Assembly: GCA_027559495.1 (NCBI GenBank)
Contig: JAMXSV010000003.1
Coordinates: 4,278,001 to 4,342,000 of the forward strand
Direction: 5' to 3'
Origin: Aurifilum marmelostoma
Lineage: Eukaryota; Ascomycota; Sordariomycetes; Diaporthales; Cryphonectriaceae
DNA: 64,000 nucleotides
Position numbers and translations under genes: made by a program. Positions 22,332 through 34,533 of the stretch are shown piece by piece (the stretch's first letter is position 1; each line of letters opens with the position of its first letter). The notes under the pieces were generated by a model, which saw only the letters and a list, made by a program, of their open reading frames with translations, was not told the origin of the DNA and ran no database searches.

Positions 22332-23884
22332 GGGAGCGAGGCGATATGTTGTATATATATGATCAAGGTGTATATATATATATACATATATATGAGACTC
22401 ACTGGGTGCAATTAGTTAGTCGAACGTTTAGAAGTGGTGAGCTTTTGACACAGCGGTATTGAATCAAGTTCTCTCTGTCTTTGACAAAGTTCTTTATGTC
22501 TTGCCGAGTCCGTGACTATCCCTTTGATTCACTCCAGCTCCACCTGGAATGCGCAAAAGGGCTGCACAGCACGCCATGACTCTCTCTATAGCATCCTATT
22601 TATTTATAGAAAGTCGGCATTCGACAACAGTCCTTGTCCATGTTTCGTCCTGTTCCCTGCATCCTCCTAGGGGTTCGCAAAATGGATCAGAGGAAACAGA
22701 AACACCCAAATACAAGTAACAGGGGGGGGGGGGGAGATTTACCACCAGCACGTTATTGCTGCGGACAAGACCAATCGTAACTCGTGTTGGACATTCCGAA
22801 ATTCGCCGAAGATCTCTCTCTCTCTTCTTAACCAACAATCCTCCCTTCCTCCACTCATTTGTCCATTCTCGGTCCTGACGACAGAGACGCCTCTAGACCT
22901 GTTCAGATGTGCTTATACTTGCAAAAAGAGTCGTCGACACCGTAAATTAGTGCATTGTAACTACCACGGCTACCTAGGCGCGTTGGACCGCCGCACACAG
23001 GCCACAGCTACCAACCATCACCAAGTATCCCTCTTCACGTTGTCCCGCGCCACAGGCGATGAGACGAACCACTTCTCCATAGCTTCCAGGCAAAGGAAGC
23101 TCCGCAGCAGCAGCCACGACCGTCCCCCGTCACACAGCCAGTCAACCTGGAACCCCTCCGCTGCCCAAACTTTCTCCCCTCTGCGAGTCCAGCAAAGCCG
23201 TATCACTCTACTCAGTATCCTGTAGGTGTTTTTTTTTTTTCTTCTTTCTTTTCTTTTTCTTGTCTTGACTTATTCCCTCTCTTGCTGCGAGTCTTTGAAA
23301 GGCATGACCAGGATATCTGGGAATGCCTGTTCTTCTCTCCCGCCTTGGCCATGTCTGCTCATTCGTGGGTAGTCCTGCCGAATAAAATCTGAACGAGTCT
23401 TGTTGGCCGCATCACCTGCCGCAGAGATAGCCCTGTCCCCTGCCCCTCCTTTCAGACGCTGTTTGACGCCCGCTTCCTGGCGCGCGGGATGTAGCTTGCA
23501 GACGATACCGCTGGACATGTCTGGCCCACGGCCACCTCCCAAGTTTGCGACAACTCATGAAGGAGTAACGTCCGAGGCGTGCGATGCTGATGAAAAGATG
23601 TTGAAACCGCTGATGATTCCTGATCACTTGCTGTGCCTGGCTGTGACCAGATCCGATATCATGTGTGTGTGCGTGTGTGTGTGTGTAGTGTAGTGTGTGC
23701 ATCAGAAGAGGTAGATAATCGATTGAGCAATATCGCTGCTGCCCGGCGCTGTAGTTCCAGCCTTCACAGTTGGTGGTCTGTGTCCGTCCACACATGACGG
23801 ATATCGCGTATCCGGAAATTATTTCTTGACAGAATGACGAGCGGTTCGTCTTTAAAGAAAGAGGGTGGACGTATGCCCTCTTCT
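22332..23884. other. intergenic region between the secreted protein gene and PBP1
   Basis: About 1.55 kb holding the 3' flanks of two convergent genes. There is a TA-rich tract near 22355-22396, a 13-nt G run at 22722-22734, a CT-rich stretch near 23227-23285 and a TG microsatellite near 23661-23700. A 91-codon open frame at 22950-23225 has no recognisable domain and is not called. Confidence 0.55.
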
Positions 23885-26800
23885 TCACTTCGCCTCCTCT
23901 GGGCCGTCAGGCACTCGGGCCTGAGGACCACTACCACCACCACCACCACCACCTCCTCCTCCTCCTCCATGAGGTGGCGACGGTCCGGACGGAGGCGGAC
24001 CAGAGAAGTTCTTCCCGCCATAGTTGTTGTTACCTCGGTGCTGGGGGCCGTGCTGGTGCATCTGCTGGGGGCTCGTGCCGAGCTGCTGAGGTCCGGGGTT
24101 GCTATGTACTCTCATGTTGCCCACTTTGTTTCCCCGGCAAGCGCCCGTTAGTACTGACGTCCCGAGGAGCTGTATCGCCTGTTGTTCAACTTACTTTGGC
24201 CTGGCTGCTGAGGCGCGAACACGGGCTGCTGGTACTGGGGCATGGCACCGGGGCTCATCCCGTACATGTGCTGGCCCTGCTGAGACCCTTGGTGCGCCAT
24301 CATCGGAGCAGCTGGCCGTCCGGGGCTCGGGTATCCGTTGGCGCCCTGCATGGCCTGGGGAGGTACGGGTCCGGGAGGCACAAAGTTGGGATGGCCGCCT
24401 GGGTATGCCATTGGCATCTGTGGAGTGCCCTGCATCATGGGCGAGGGCGCCGCCATGTAGCCTGGCCCCATCATCATCGGCGGGCCCATCTGTCCATGCT
24501 GCTGTGGCATGTACTGTGGGTTCTGCGTAAAATTGCGCATCTGCGGGCCTCCCATTGGTGGGGCCCCGGGGCCCATGAAGCCAGGCATCACAGGCTGCGA
24601 GTAGGGCATGTGAGAGGGCGAGTTCATCATGTTGGGGTAAGCTATCGGGACCTGCCCCGGCCGCGGCGATGCGTACGACTGTGCTGAGTTGGAGTGCATC
24701 ATCCTGGTGCCGTCCTCGCCGTTATTGAATGGCACATGAGGTCCGTGAGCCGGGTGACCACCGTGCATCTGCATGGGTGGCATGTGCGGCGACTGTCGGG
24801 GGCCCGCGTTCTGTGCGCCCTGCTGCAGGTGGAAGGGCAGCTGGTGCTGGTGTGGGATCTGGGGCACCACGGGGGCGGGGTTGGGGGTGGCCATGGTGGC
24901 AGTGTATGGTGGTCGGTCGAAGAGCTGCTTGTAGCTGATCTTATCCTTGCTGTCCTCTTCCCGAAGAGACTTCCACGTCGGCATCGTGTCGAATGCCGGC
25001 CGCATACCGCCGTTCTCCTCCCAGGCGCGGTTGATCGGCTGGGGTGGCTTGATCGACTGGACGTGGCTGAGGATGAAGCACTTCTTGATGTCGATCGGCT
25101 TGATCTTGCGTCGAATGACAACGCTCATGACAGGCGTGGTGGTGCCCTGGGTGCCCTGCTGGTGGTGGTCGACAACGTTGTTCATTGCTGAGCGGGGGCT
25201 CGAGGCAGCGCTGGGTCCGGCCGGGATGAAGGGCTGCGCGTTGGGCCTGAACTCTTGTGTGTTGGGGTTCAGCCTAGGACCCGGGACCATGTGGCCCGGC
25301 GGAACGCCAGCGTGGCGAGGCGGGAAGGCTGGGCCCATGTTGTTGGCTGGGCCGGTGGGGGGCATGCGCGCGTCTGGCGCCATGCGGTGGGGCTGCTGCA
25401 TCATCCTCTGCTGCTCGCCGTTGCGCAGGTGCTGTGCCAGATGGCCGCCCTGCTGGCTGTGGCGCGGAAGGTTCTGGCCCTGCCCGCGGTCGCCGCGGTA
25501 CTGCTGCTGGTACGAGCCTCCTGGGGCGTACGACTGACGGTTGCCAGGGTGGCGGTTGCCGCCCCCAGGGCCGGCGGCATTCGCGTGCTGTGGCGCAACA
25601 CCCTGACGGGACGTGCCACGGCTCTCGGTGGCCGAGGTGGGCGTCTCGGCGCCGGAGGACGTGGGTACGTGCTCCGAGGATTTAGACTGCGCCGGCTTGG
25701 TGGCAGCAGCAAGCCCTGGCTGCTGGCTCTTGACATCGACCTTCTTGGCCTCGTCCTTGGCTCGCTGCACCTCCTCGGCGTTCTTGCGGGCCTTGTCCTG
25801 GATCTCCTGCTGCTTCTTGGGGTCCTTGGCGATGATGCCGATCAGGTCATTCGGGACGGGCGTCCCCAGCTTGAACTTGGCAGCGAACGCCTTGAGCTCG
25901 TCCAGCTTCTTGCTCTTGGCAGCCTTCTCCTTGCCCTTCTGGATCTGACGCTGTGTATCACCAAATGACTTGAATGCCGCGAGAACCTCCTTCTCTATCG
26001 GCTGGTTCTCCTTGGCGGCAGCCGTGCCATTTCGGGCGACGGTGAGTGACGATCGCAGGGAGGCTGTGGCCGGCTTCTCGGCTGGTTTCGGGTCGGATTG
26101 GGTCTTGGCTGTGCCCTCGGTGGACTTCGCCTCCTCCTTGTTGGCGGGGTCGGCAGGCTTGGTGGCCTCCGATGACTTTTGGGGGCCCTTGTTGCTGCTA
26201 ACAGGGCTCTTGGTGTCGTCCTGCCTGGATGCCGCCTGTCTGCCGCCGGGGCCAGCTCGCAGCTGCGATGAGATGATGGCCGGGTCAACGGGTGCGCCCT
26301 TGACGGTGGCGGATCCGGTCGGCGCTCGTCGTGCTGGCGGCGTATACTTGTTCGAGCCCTGGCTGCCGAGAGGGGGAAGTCTGCGCGCTTGACACCGCTG
26401 TACCTGTAGCAAACGAGTTAGCGAGGAGGGGGGAGAAACAAGACCAACGACGGCGGCGGCGGCGGCGGCGGCGGCAGCAGCACTGAAGCTGCAGCTGCAG
26501 CACCTGCTGGCTCAAGGGGCAGAAAAGCGTACTTGTCCTCTTCGTCAGCACCATCGTCGCCCTGCGCGACGTGGTCCATCATGCGCTCCTCGGCGGCATG
26601 CGCCGAGGTCGCGTTGCTACCCTCGATCTTGCGAGCCAGTCGGTCGGCACGCGCGACCGCATCCTTGTAATCAGGACGGCTGCGGTCCAGGGGGGTGGTG
26701 TACATGTTCTCGTCATAGTCGGTCTGGACACCAAACTTCTTCTCGTTGACAGCAAACTGGTCCCATGGCTTGTTGCTGTCTGCGGAGTCCTCGAGGCCGC

Positions 26801-28180
26801 CGTCGAGAAGTCCGTCGCCGGTGGAGTCGCCGGCGTCCCATCGCTGGAGCTCGCGTCTGTCGCCGAGACGGCCGCTTGAGATGCTGCTGTCGGTCTGGAA
26901 GCCGGACCTGTTGCCTGGTGGGGCGTCAGCGCTTGACTTGTTGTTGTTGCGAGGGCGCTGGCGGGTGGTCGCCATACCGTTGTGCGACTTGTGCATGTTG
27001 TTGGTGTTCCGCGAGTAAGGCATCGCGGATTGCCGTTTGCCGAAGCCGTTCATCGCTTCAGCGGAGCCAGCCTTCTTCTGCTGGACCATTCTGGGATGGC
27101 GGCTGGTCGGGTCGGGGGAGCTGTGGGCATAAATATCCTCAAAGTCGGCTCCGTCGTCAACGGTGAGCTGGCCGCGCTGACCCTAGGGGGGCAGATAAGG
27201 TTAGAGTGAGCCTCTCTTCGCCTTCGTCTTCTTCTTCCGTCCCGGGAGAGGTGGGGAGAGCACAGATACAGGCGGTTTCAAGTGTGTATGGCAGGAATTC
27301 GAAAAAGGGGCAAAGAATGTGTGTTGAGGTCATGGTGGAATTTCAGATGAGGTATGACAGCACAGCTCGAGGCATGTGGGACCCACGGGTGGGTCGGGCC
27401 CGCGCAAGGCGCAGAGGCCAGGGCGCAACGATCAAGCAGTAGAATGTGTAGTGTGGTAGTGCTCTGACGACGCCAGCGATTGATATGAAGGTATGGTCGA
27501 CGAGATGTGTCTGTGTGTGCGTGTGTTGAGGGGGGCTCTCACTTACCTCCTTGACGCGGTTGACGAAACTATTCCACGCTGGCTTGGTCGCGATAGGACC
27601 GGGAAATTCTTGCGCCCTGGGCGAACTCGATCGGTCGGTGGTACTGGGGTTGTCGCGAGTCCAGGCCCTGTGCTGAGAAGCGGAAGACTGTCTTGAGGAT
27701 CGGGTCAGTATGTATGAGTGATTGCTAGGCAGAGTCGCATTGGCTCTGTTTCTGTGGAGTGGCTCGGCGGGAAGGACGAGGAGCCCAGCACGGACGTCTT
27801 TCCGGCAACGCCGATGTGCGATTGAGGACTGAAGGGGGTGTCGAGGAGGAGCAGGCCTAGATGAGTTGAGGCATGGCCGCAATTGGATCGGGACGAGGTG
27901 GTCGAGAGGAAGGAGAGGAAGGGCTCGAGAAGAGAAGAAGAAGAAAGAAAAAGAAGGTTGGGAGAAGAGGAAGAAGGGTGGGGGTTGTGGGAAAGGCACA
28001 ATGGCAGTGGCAGTGTAGGGCAGAATGTCTGATGTCTTGACTTTCTTACCTAGTGCTTGGACTAGAGGTCTTGTTGAGGCTGCTGCTGTACAGTGCCTTG
28101 ACAGCAGGCTGGACAGTCGACAGGCTGTTGTGGGCTGGATTGCTCGAGGTTGAGGTTGTCGTGGGTCCCTCTTGGTCCAT
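23885..28180 (-). CDS. PBP1: ataxin-2 / Pab1-binding protein 1 homologue (one-base frameshift)
   Basis: Five exons on the minus strand: 28180-28050, 27667-27547, 27182-26533, 26403-24195 and 24123-23885. With one base added in the G run 26372-26376 the product is 1116 residues. An LSM-like segment (GQRGQLTVDDGADFEDIYAH to MVQQKKAGS) is short and diverged. The LsmAD domain follows at about 224-290 (WDQFAVNEKKFG, DENMYTT, ARADRLARKIEG). A PAM2 motif, which binds the MLLE domain of poly(A)-binding protein, is at about 677-688 (LNPNTQEFRP). The C-terminal half is rich in Pro, Gln, Met and Gly. The last exon encodes NNNYGGKNFSG, a poly-Gly stretch and PDGPEEAK; it is reached through a 71-nt intron with GTAAGT and TACTAAC. 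Family members act in cytoplasmic RNP and stress granules and regulate mRNA poly(A) and translation. Confidence 0.88.
26372..26376 (-). other. probable homopolymer frameshift site in PBP1
   Basis: Five G on the plus strand where six would be needed. The donor at 26532 and acceptor at 26404 give EDKYSGVKRADFP, and one more C then leads straight into PPLGSQGSNKYTPPARR. Without it the exon shifts into a frame that lacks the downstream protein. Confidence 0.75.
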
Positions 28181-30547
28181 CAATGTTCCAGCGTCTCTCC
28201 TCTGTAGCGGTCGTGACCAAAAAGCTGGACCCTGTCGCGACAACTAGCAGGCTAGGCTGTATCGAGGAACGTTGAACGGGCGGAAGAGCGGCGGAATTGG
28301 TGTGGTGTGAGTGGGCGGAGGACGGGGAGGTTACGAGTGGTTCAGGGGGGGGGGGCCTTTGTTACTGCAGAGGTTATTGTCCTCTTATTTTTTTCCCCCT
28401 CTTCTTCCTCCTTCTTATTTTGCTGCTTCCTTTGGGAAGTACAAACAGACCGGAATTGATCAAGGAGGAGGGACAGGCTTCAACTTTCCTGCGCCTGAAC
28501 GCGATGCGATGTTGTCTGACGAGGCCAGAAAAAAAGATCACGGACCCTGGATGACGAACGTGGTCTGCGAGTCAGGTCCAGTGCAAACACCAACGACAGG
28601 TCAGGTTCAAGTCAGGCAGGTAGTGTTGCGTACCTCTGTCAATGACCTCCTCAAATGCAACTCAGAACGTCCGAGTGCCCAGAGCAGGGCGCAATGCAGT
28701 GCTGGTCTGAACAGAGGTCCCAAAGCCCTGGCCTACAGAGATGTCTGTGGACTGGCACAACAATAGCTCCTTTTTTTATCTTTTCCCTTGTGGGTATTTA
28801 TGTGCGTCTCCCCTGTATGTTTATTACTGCAAGTGCTGCAACAACCTTATGGACATGAAAATGCCGGGGCGCACGGTCGTAACGGTCGTAAGTCCAAATG
28901 GTAAGGACAGGTTGAGAGTGGGGAGGAGGCCGGGCTGAAGACGAGGCAGACGGCGTGCTCGAGGTGCGCTCGTACGCTCTGCGACGGGAAAGATTCGAGA
29001 TTGGACAAGCTCGAGGATGAATATTATGGCGGGGAGGCGTTTGTGCACCTCTAGCGTCGACCAGAGAGATGCTATACCTTTGGTCGTGGGCAACCTAGAT
29101 TGTCCAGAACGGTGCGCGCACTTGACGTTGTTCGCAGGCCGGAGCGGATAGAGCTGAGTTTGGCTGGGGAGAGAGGGGGGGGGGGAACCTGGTCGTGGTG
29201 GTCGCAAAACGAGATAGGGCGACACAAATGGGGAGGACACAATCGACGTGAATGGGGTGAACCAAAATGGAAAATAGAAAAAAAAAAGAAGAGAAGAAGA
29301 GAAATAGAACCCTGGAACGGTCAACACTCCAACTGATGCTTCCTCAATGCTTGTCTATTTCCTCTTCAGAAAAGAAGAAGAGACAAACAGAGTGTGAGGA
29401 GAGAAGAGGGATAGAGGATTGGGTGACGGGATGAGAGAAAGAGAGAAAAGTGTCTCTTGCTGTTCCTCGTAGAACCCGAGTGTGGTTGGTGGTGTATGGC
29501 GGTGGGAGGGTGGTGGTGGTGGTTGTTGTGTTTAAGAGGGGGAAAGGAAACAAATCACCACCACTGCTACTGTCCGGGGGGGCAGGTGTCCACCCGGTCA
29601 ACGTTGGGTTCTGGACTATCTCGAGTACTGGATAGCACTGCTGTACAGCACGCCACCTGCTGCTAGTACAGCGGGTGGTAGTTGAGCAGTATCCTGGGGT
29701 GGGGGGGGGCAGGTTGGTGCCAGCTTGCCAGTAGAGAAGGTCCGGGGGAGAAGGTCCAAGGGGTGGTGGATAGCAGGGTGGTTCAGGAAACAGGGGCAGG
29801 GGCAGGGACAGCACTTTCCACCAGGACACTGGTGGGAACCTGTGGAAGGAACCAATCAGAGAAAATATTACAGGCTGGGGAAGTAAGGGGCTAGGCTTGA
29901 TAGGGGAAGGTGTCCCTGAGCATCCAGGTGGGGCAGTTCTAGGCCTGCTAGGTCATGGCTGTTGTTGAGCTGTTTGCATTTGGTGCTGGCGGTGATATCA
30001 TGCTTCAATGTGGGTGTGGATTTGGATGTATGAATGTTGCCTGGGATGGATGTTTTTTTGCTGTTCTTTACCTTGTATTGTTTTCTTTCTTTCCCCTCCT
30101 TCTCTTCTGTTTAGTGGCCATGTACAAGATCTATATTGTTTGACCAAATATGGAGTACATATGTCAAGGATCCAAAAGTGAAGGAACAACCCCTCATCAC
30201 CCCACCTCTGGTCTTGGAGACGATCCAGTGAACAAAGAAGGAGCTCAGGGAATGGCTTGCTGTATGGTGAGACCTCCTCAAGCTGAAGATGTACACACAA
30301 TGTCTCGGGCCAATTATTCTAGCACAGCAAACATTGACACGCCCTCAAGGCCCCTCGCGAATTGATTGCAACAGGGGCAGTGTCAGGCAGGACTCAAGCT
30401 CAGTCAATGAGTATCAATACTTTTCTCTCGTATGGCTCGTGCTTTTTCTTTGACTCAAAAAGTGACTATGGCTGACAAAAAAGACGCCTGTACAGAGGCT
30501 GTCGACCTGCCTGACAGAGAACAGAGAACTTACAGATACAACATGTT
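28181..30547. other. long intergenic region upstream of PBP1
   Basis: About 2.4 kb with the PBP1 promoter and leader at the left and the 3' flank of the monooxygenase gene at the right. It holds G runs near 28346, 29173 and 29700 and a GGT tract near 29500-29530. No gene is supportable. Open frames are short and lack domains. Confidence 0.55.
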
Positions 30548-31903
30548 CTATTCCGGAAACCTCGCCTTGTAATACCCATACCCAGCCGCAAGAACCCCCA
30601 CCAGAGGTTTCAACATCATGGGCGCGTGGAACTGGGCATGTGCCTTGGTCATCTTGGGCAGCACAGCCTTGGGCGAGTTCTCGGTATAGAACCAGGCCTG
30701 ACGCAGCTGGTCCGTCAGCCTGGCGTATGTGCCCGCACGGACAAAGAGGTCAGCCTCAAAGGCCGAGATCTCGCGGTCCAGCCTCCCAGCATCGTCCTCC
30801 TCGCCCCTGACCGCCGCAGCAATGGCCTTGGAGAGCTTTAGGGCGTCCTCCATGCCGACGTTGACGCCCTCGCCCGCGAACGGCGTCATCAGGTGCGCCG
30901 CGTCGCCGACGAGAGTGAGTCCCGCCCTGTGTGGCCAGCTGAAGCCCACAGGAAGCATCATCAGGGTCCTGGGCGACGTGTATACCGAGCACTTAGCCAC
31001 GGCCTCTTTGACCAGCGGGTGCCAGTCCCTCAGCCTCTCCAGCAGCGCGGTCTTGGTCTCCTCCAGGTCCGTCGAGTCGAACCCGCACCGTTCCCTGTCG
31101 AGCATCCACCTCTCGTCCTCGACGCGATAGCACACTGTTATGTAGAGGGTCCCGTCGCCCATCTGCTGCAGTGACACTCTCTGCCCGTCACTATGCGCGA
31201 AAACGCTACCCCTATTGACCATCTTGCCGACCTCCGGCGCTGTGTTTTCTGCATCGTACAGCCGCAGCTCGTGGGCCGCGACCCCAGAGAAGTATGGTTT
31301 GGTGCTGTTGCTCAGCGCACTGCTCCTGACCTTGCTCCATCCTCCCTCCGCCCCTACGACGAGGTCGAAGCCAGACACCGTCTCTGTCCTTGTCGTCGCT
31401 GCCCCGCCGTCTCTTTCCTGCTCCGTCACTGTGAACACAAGCTGATGATCCCTCGGGACCCCACGGTGCTCTGCAGATACCACCTCCTTCAGCCTCCAAC
31501 CCCAGCGGATCCAGCTTTCTGGAACACTCGCAGCCAGCAGCTCCCGCAGCGCCGACCTGTCGATCTCGGGCCTCCGTCCCCCAAGGTGGTCCCCAGCCGC
31601 TTCAGGCGACTCGGTTGGCTTCATGTGCATGTATACCTTGAGATCCTTATCGGTAATCTTGAGCGACTCGCCGTCGTACCGCGCGTGCTTGAGAAACTCG
31701 GCCGTCAGCCCTGCCTCCTCGAGCGCCGCGAGCCCCGTCGCCGTGTGCAGGTCCAACGTGCCGCCCTGCGAGCGGTAGTTGGGTGAGGTATCGGCCTCGA
31801 AGATGGTGATGGTGGCGGTAGGGGGCAACTTCAGGCGGAGGAGGCGGGCTAAGGTGCAGCCTACAGGGCCCGCGCCGACGATGGCTATGTTTGGGAAGGG
31901 CAT
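30548..31903 (-). CDS. FAD-dependent monooxygenase, aromatic-ring hydroxylase type
   Basis: A single exon of 451 residues. The N-terminal dinucleotide fold has NIAIVGAGPVGCTLARLL with the GxGxxG at residues 10-15, followed by the acidic end of strand 2 (FEADTSP). The middle has DLVVGAEGGWSKVR, matching the DG/GADG region. The C-terminal FAD ribityl motif is at about 333 (GDAAHLMTPFAGEGVNVGMEDA). This layout is the PHBH/TetX-like group A flavin monooxygenase, which uses NAD(P)H and O2 to hydroxylate small or polycyclic substrates. The substrate is not predictable. A short hydrophobic C-terminal segment (LVGVLAAGYGYY) might touch a membrane. The start at 31903 is an ATG directly before the Rossmann fold. 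No frameshift was found. Confidence 0.92.
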   Translation of the reverse strand: MPFPNIAIVGAGPVGCTLARLLRLKLPPTATITIFEADTSPNYRSQGGTLDLHTATGLAALEEAGLTAEFLKHARYDGESLKITDKDLKVYMHMKPTESPEAAGDHLGGRRPEIDRSALRELLAASVPESWIRWGWRLKEVVSAEHRGVPRDHQLVFTVTEQERDGGAATTRTETVSGFDLVVGAEGGWSKVRSSALSNSTKPYFSGVAAHELRLYDAENTAPEVGKMVNRGSVFAHSDGQRVSLQQMGDGTLYITVCYRVEDERWMLDRERCGFDSTDLEETKTALLERLRDWHPLVKEAVAKCSVYTSPRTLMMLPVGFSWPHRAGLTLVGDAAHLMTPFAGEGVNVGMEDALKLSKAIAAAVRGEEDDAGRLDREISAFEADLFVRAGTYARLTDQLRQAWFYTENSPKAVLPKMTKAHAQFHAPMMLKPLVGVLAAGYGYYKARFPE

Positions 31904-32090
31904 GCTGATGTATGTACGTGATGTGAGGAGATCTCAAAGGGAGAGAAGAGGTAAGTAATGAATTGATAAAGAAAACGTCAAGATACAATTAGAGTGAGTT
32001 TGCCTTGTTTCTTTTGCGGGGGGTTATAGCGGTGCGCTTGTGAGGCTGCTAGACTGGACGGTGAGCTGGTGTCGTGGGCTAGTAGTCGAA

Positions 32091-32096
32091 TTTATA
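32091..32096 (-). promoter_or_regulatory. TATA box of the FAD monooxygenase gene
   Basis: TATAAA on the minus strand, about 190 bases before the start codon at 31903. Confidence 0.45.
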
Positions 32097-34509
32097 CTCG
32101 AAGCGGACTACAACGGCAGACTTGCTCTACGCATAAATTCGTCCGACTCCGTAATGCACCACGCTTGCCCCACCCCCGGGAGAAGTGTGTGCTGAACCTG
32201 ACCACCTGGCTGTCAGTCCTCTCTCTGCTTGGAGGATGATGTGGATGCGTATTGATCACGAATGACGGCTGCAGCTGCAGCATAATGCCGGGTCCCGGCA
32301 CTACTATGCTGCCCGACAACCAGTTCCCCTGTTTCAGCCGGACAAGCCCATCGAGGTGTGACCCAAAAGGAACCATACCACGTACAATAAGCAGACTTGC
32401 AAAAGCCAAAAGAAGAACCCCCCCCCTCCTCCTGAAAAGTCAAAGCAGGCAGCCGAGCGATTACCTTCACAAGCTCTTCTCTTAAGGATGGCCTCCAGGC
32501 ATCCATGCGGAACACAAGTAGCGGTCCAACTTTTTGTCGAGGCTAAGCTTGTGTGGACGGTTGGGAGGGTGGGTGGGGGCGGTGTTCCGGGCACTGCAGA
32601 GATGTCCGTTCCGGGTAATAAGTGTGCTGAGAAAAACCCCGATCAAAGAGAGGGGCTGTAGAGGCCCGTCTTCGTTATCGCTGATGGGAAAAGCGAACGT
32701 TATCGCATATTGGCCTGTTGGAGTGCACTTGTTTACGGTTCTTAGCGATCGGTCTCTCACACCCTTATCACCTTTGTCTCTTTTCTGTTTCTTTGTAGGG
32801 TGTTCTGCGCAATTCGAGATGGAATGTGAGGATTCATTGAGGAGACCGAACTCCCATCCTTCAGCTGGGCTGGGAAGGAGGCGTCTTTCCATCTCTGCTG
32901 GTAAGGTAGAAGAACTAGGAGCAAAAGATTAGTCTGTACATGGGATGTTATACGGAACACACTGATATGGAGGGTATGACCAGGACATGAAGTGTATACA
33001 AACCAGCTAGATAGGAGGGTGTGGCAAGTCAAACCCCCCAAAGGACGTGCCGACCCCGCTCCCCCCAAACATCCGCATCCTTATCTCCAATGACCTGCTC
33101 GAACGTGAGGCCGACACTTGTACAGCACAGTACAGATGCACCGTTCTGATTGAACAGAGAGAGTTGTCTCGAGGAGCAGTTTGAGAAGGGATACAGGCTA
33201 GTCTCTAGCAGTTGTGGTGGTGAGAGTTGTTCCACACGGTAGTCACAGAACGCAGGGCGGGGCATCCAACCAGATTCGAGCATGGTGCAGGCTGCATGCC
33301 TATTCGGGAAACCAGTAATAATTACCGCAACATGGCACGGGGGCTCAGGTGTGGCCCCACCACAATGATCACGAACATGATTACTGGACATGCCGGGCAG
33401 TTTAAAAGCTGACACCACAAGGATCGAAAGTGAATGTGCTGAGGCGCTGTGGGCAGGGGGTCAGGCCGTGCGTGTGGGCATTGCGGCAGTGCACACATGA
33501 ACGGGATCGAGGACGAAATGCCTGGAGCGAGAGCATCTTACTTCTTGTTGGAATGCAGGTCAGACAGAATCCGTTACGATACAATCACGATGGTTTCACA
33601 TAGCACATGTGAGCGTTATATCTCGCTAATCACTCCTGACACCTCGATTTGATCTCAATGAACGTCACACCCCCACCTCCCCCCCTTCAAAGAAAGAAAG
33701 GTCACTCTAAGCCGGATTCCAACTATTCTGAACTTAATCCTGGATGATATCGGAAGTATACTCTCTTTCGATTCTGACAATGTCATAAGGATTGAAGTAG
33801 TGAAAATTACAGAATGTATAACATTCTAGCAATGGGGTCTCATATTCAAACCAAGTATATACTTCCCATGTGAAGCCCTTCAGATTAGGGTCCGGAGAAT
33901 AGTTATATTGACGGCTGACGGACTATATGCGATGATTTTATGCATTATAAGAAAGCCTATGTGGATGAGATTCCATGGGGAAACAAAAACCGTCGTAGAA
34001 AATCCTAGAAAGAGTGAGTCCGATTCCGTGCGAAGGGGGCACCTGGAGGTACATCAAGAGCAATGTGAGTAACATAATTGAGGTCAGTAGTAAACGAGAA
34101 GACGTGGAATGGAGATATAAGTTGCTTCAGGCAGAGAGTATAAGATTTACTGATCGTGCGAGGACGGCGGAACTGATGCTTCTGTTCCATTTCGACCTGA
34201 CAATAAAATCGGACCCTCTAAGCCCAAGAAGACATTTGGTAATATTGATACAAACATGAATTAATTATTCCGCAGGAATCATATCTCTCCTCCTCCCCTT
34301 TTTTTAATTTTTTAAAAAAGACAAGTTACACAATCTACACCACCTAAAAACAATGTTGTGATAACGTTGTATTCAATGTGGGATGCATCTTCTGGAGAAC
34401 CTCGTGAACACCATCCACCACCTTGGCCCCCCTCCCTTTTATTTTCCGCCTCTCTTTCTTCTGCCTTTCGGAACAGAAAACAATGTTTTCAATGAGAATG
34501 TTGTCTTTT

Positions 34510-34533
34510 AAAAAAAAAAAAAAAAAAAAAAAA
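34510..34533. repeat. poly-A run (24 nt)
   Basis: An A homopolymer about 260 bases before the start codon of the oxidoreductase gene at 34794. Confidence 0.9.

Noticed and set aside
22950..23225. 91-codon open frame between the secreted protein gene and PBP1
   Set aside because: Weak codon bias, no domain, and it lies in presumed 3' flanks.
28613..28622. tRNA B-box-like word GGTTCAAGTC
   Set aside because: No A box, cloverleaf or paired acceptor ends could be found around it.
34014..34259. 81-codon open frame in the AT-richer island
   Set aside because: It has no ATG start, no recognisable domain and no splice partner. Kept only as part of the intergenic description.
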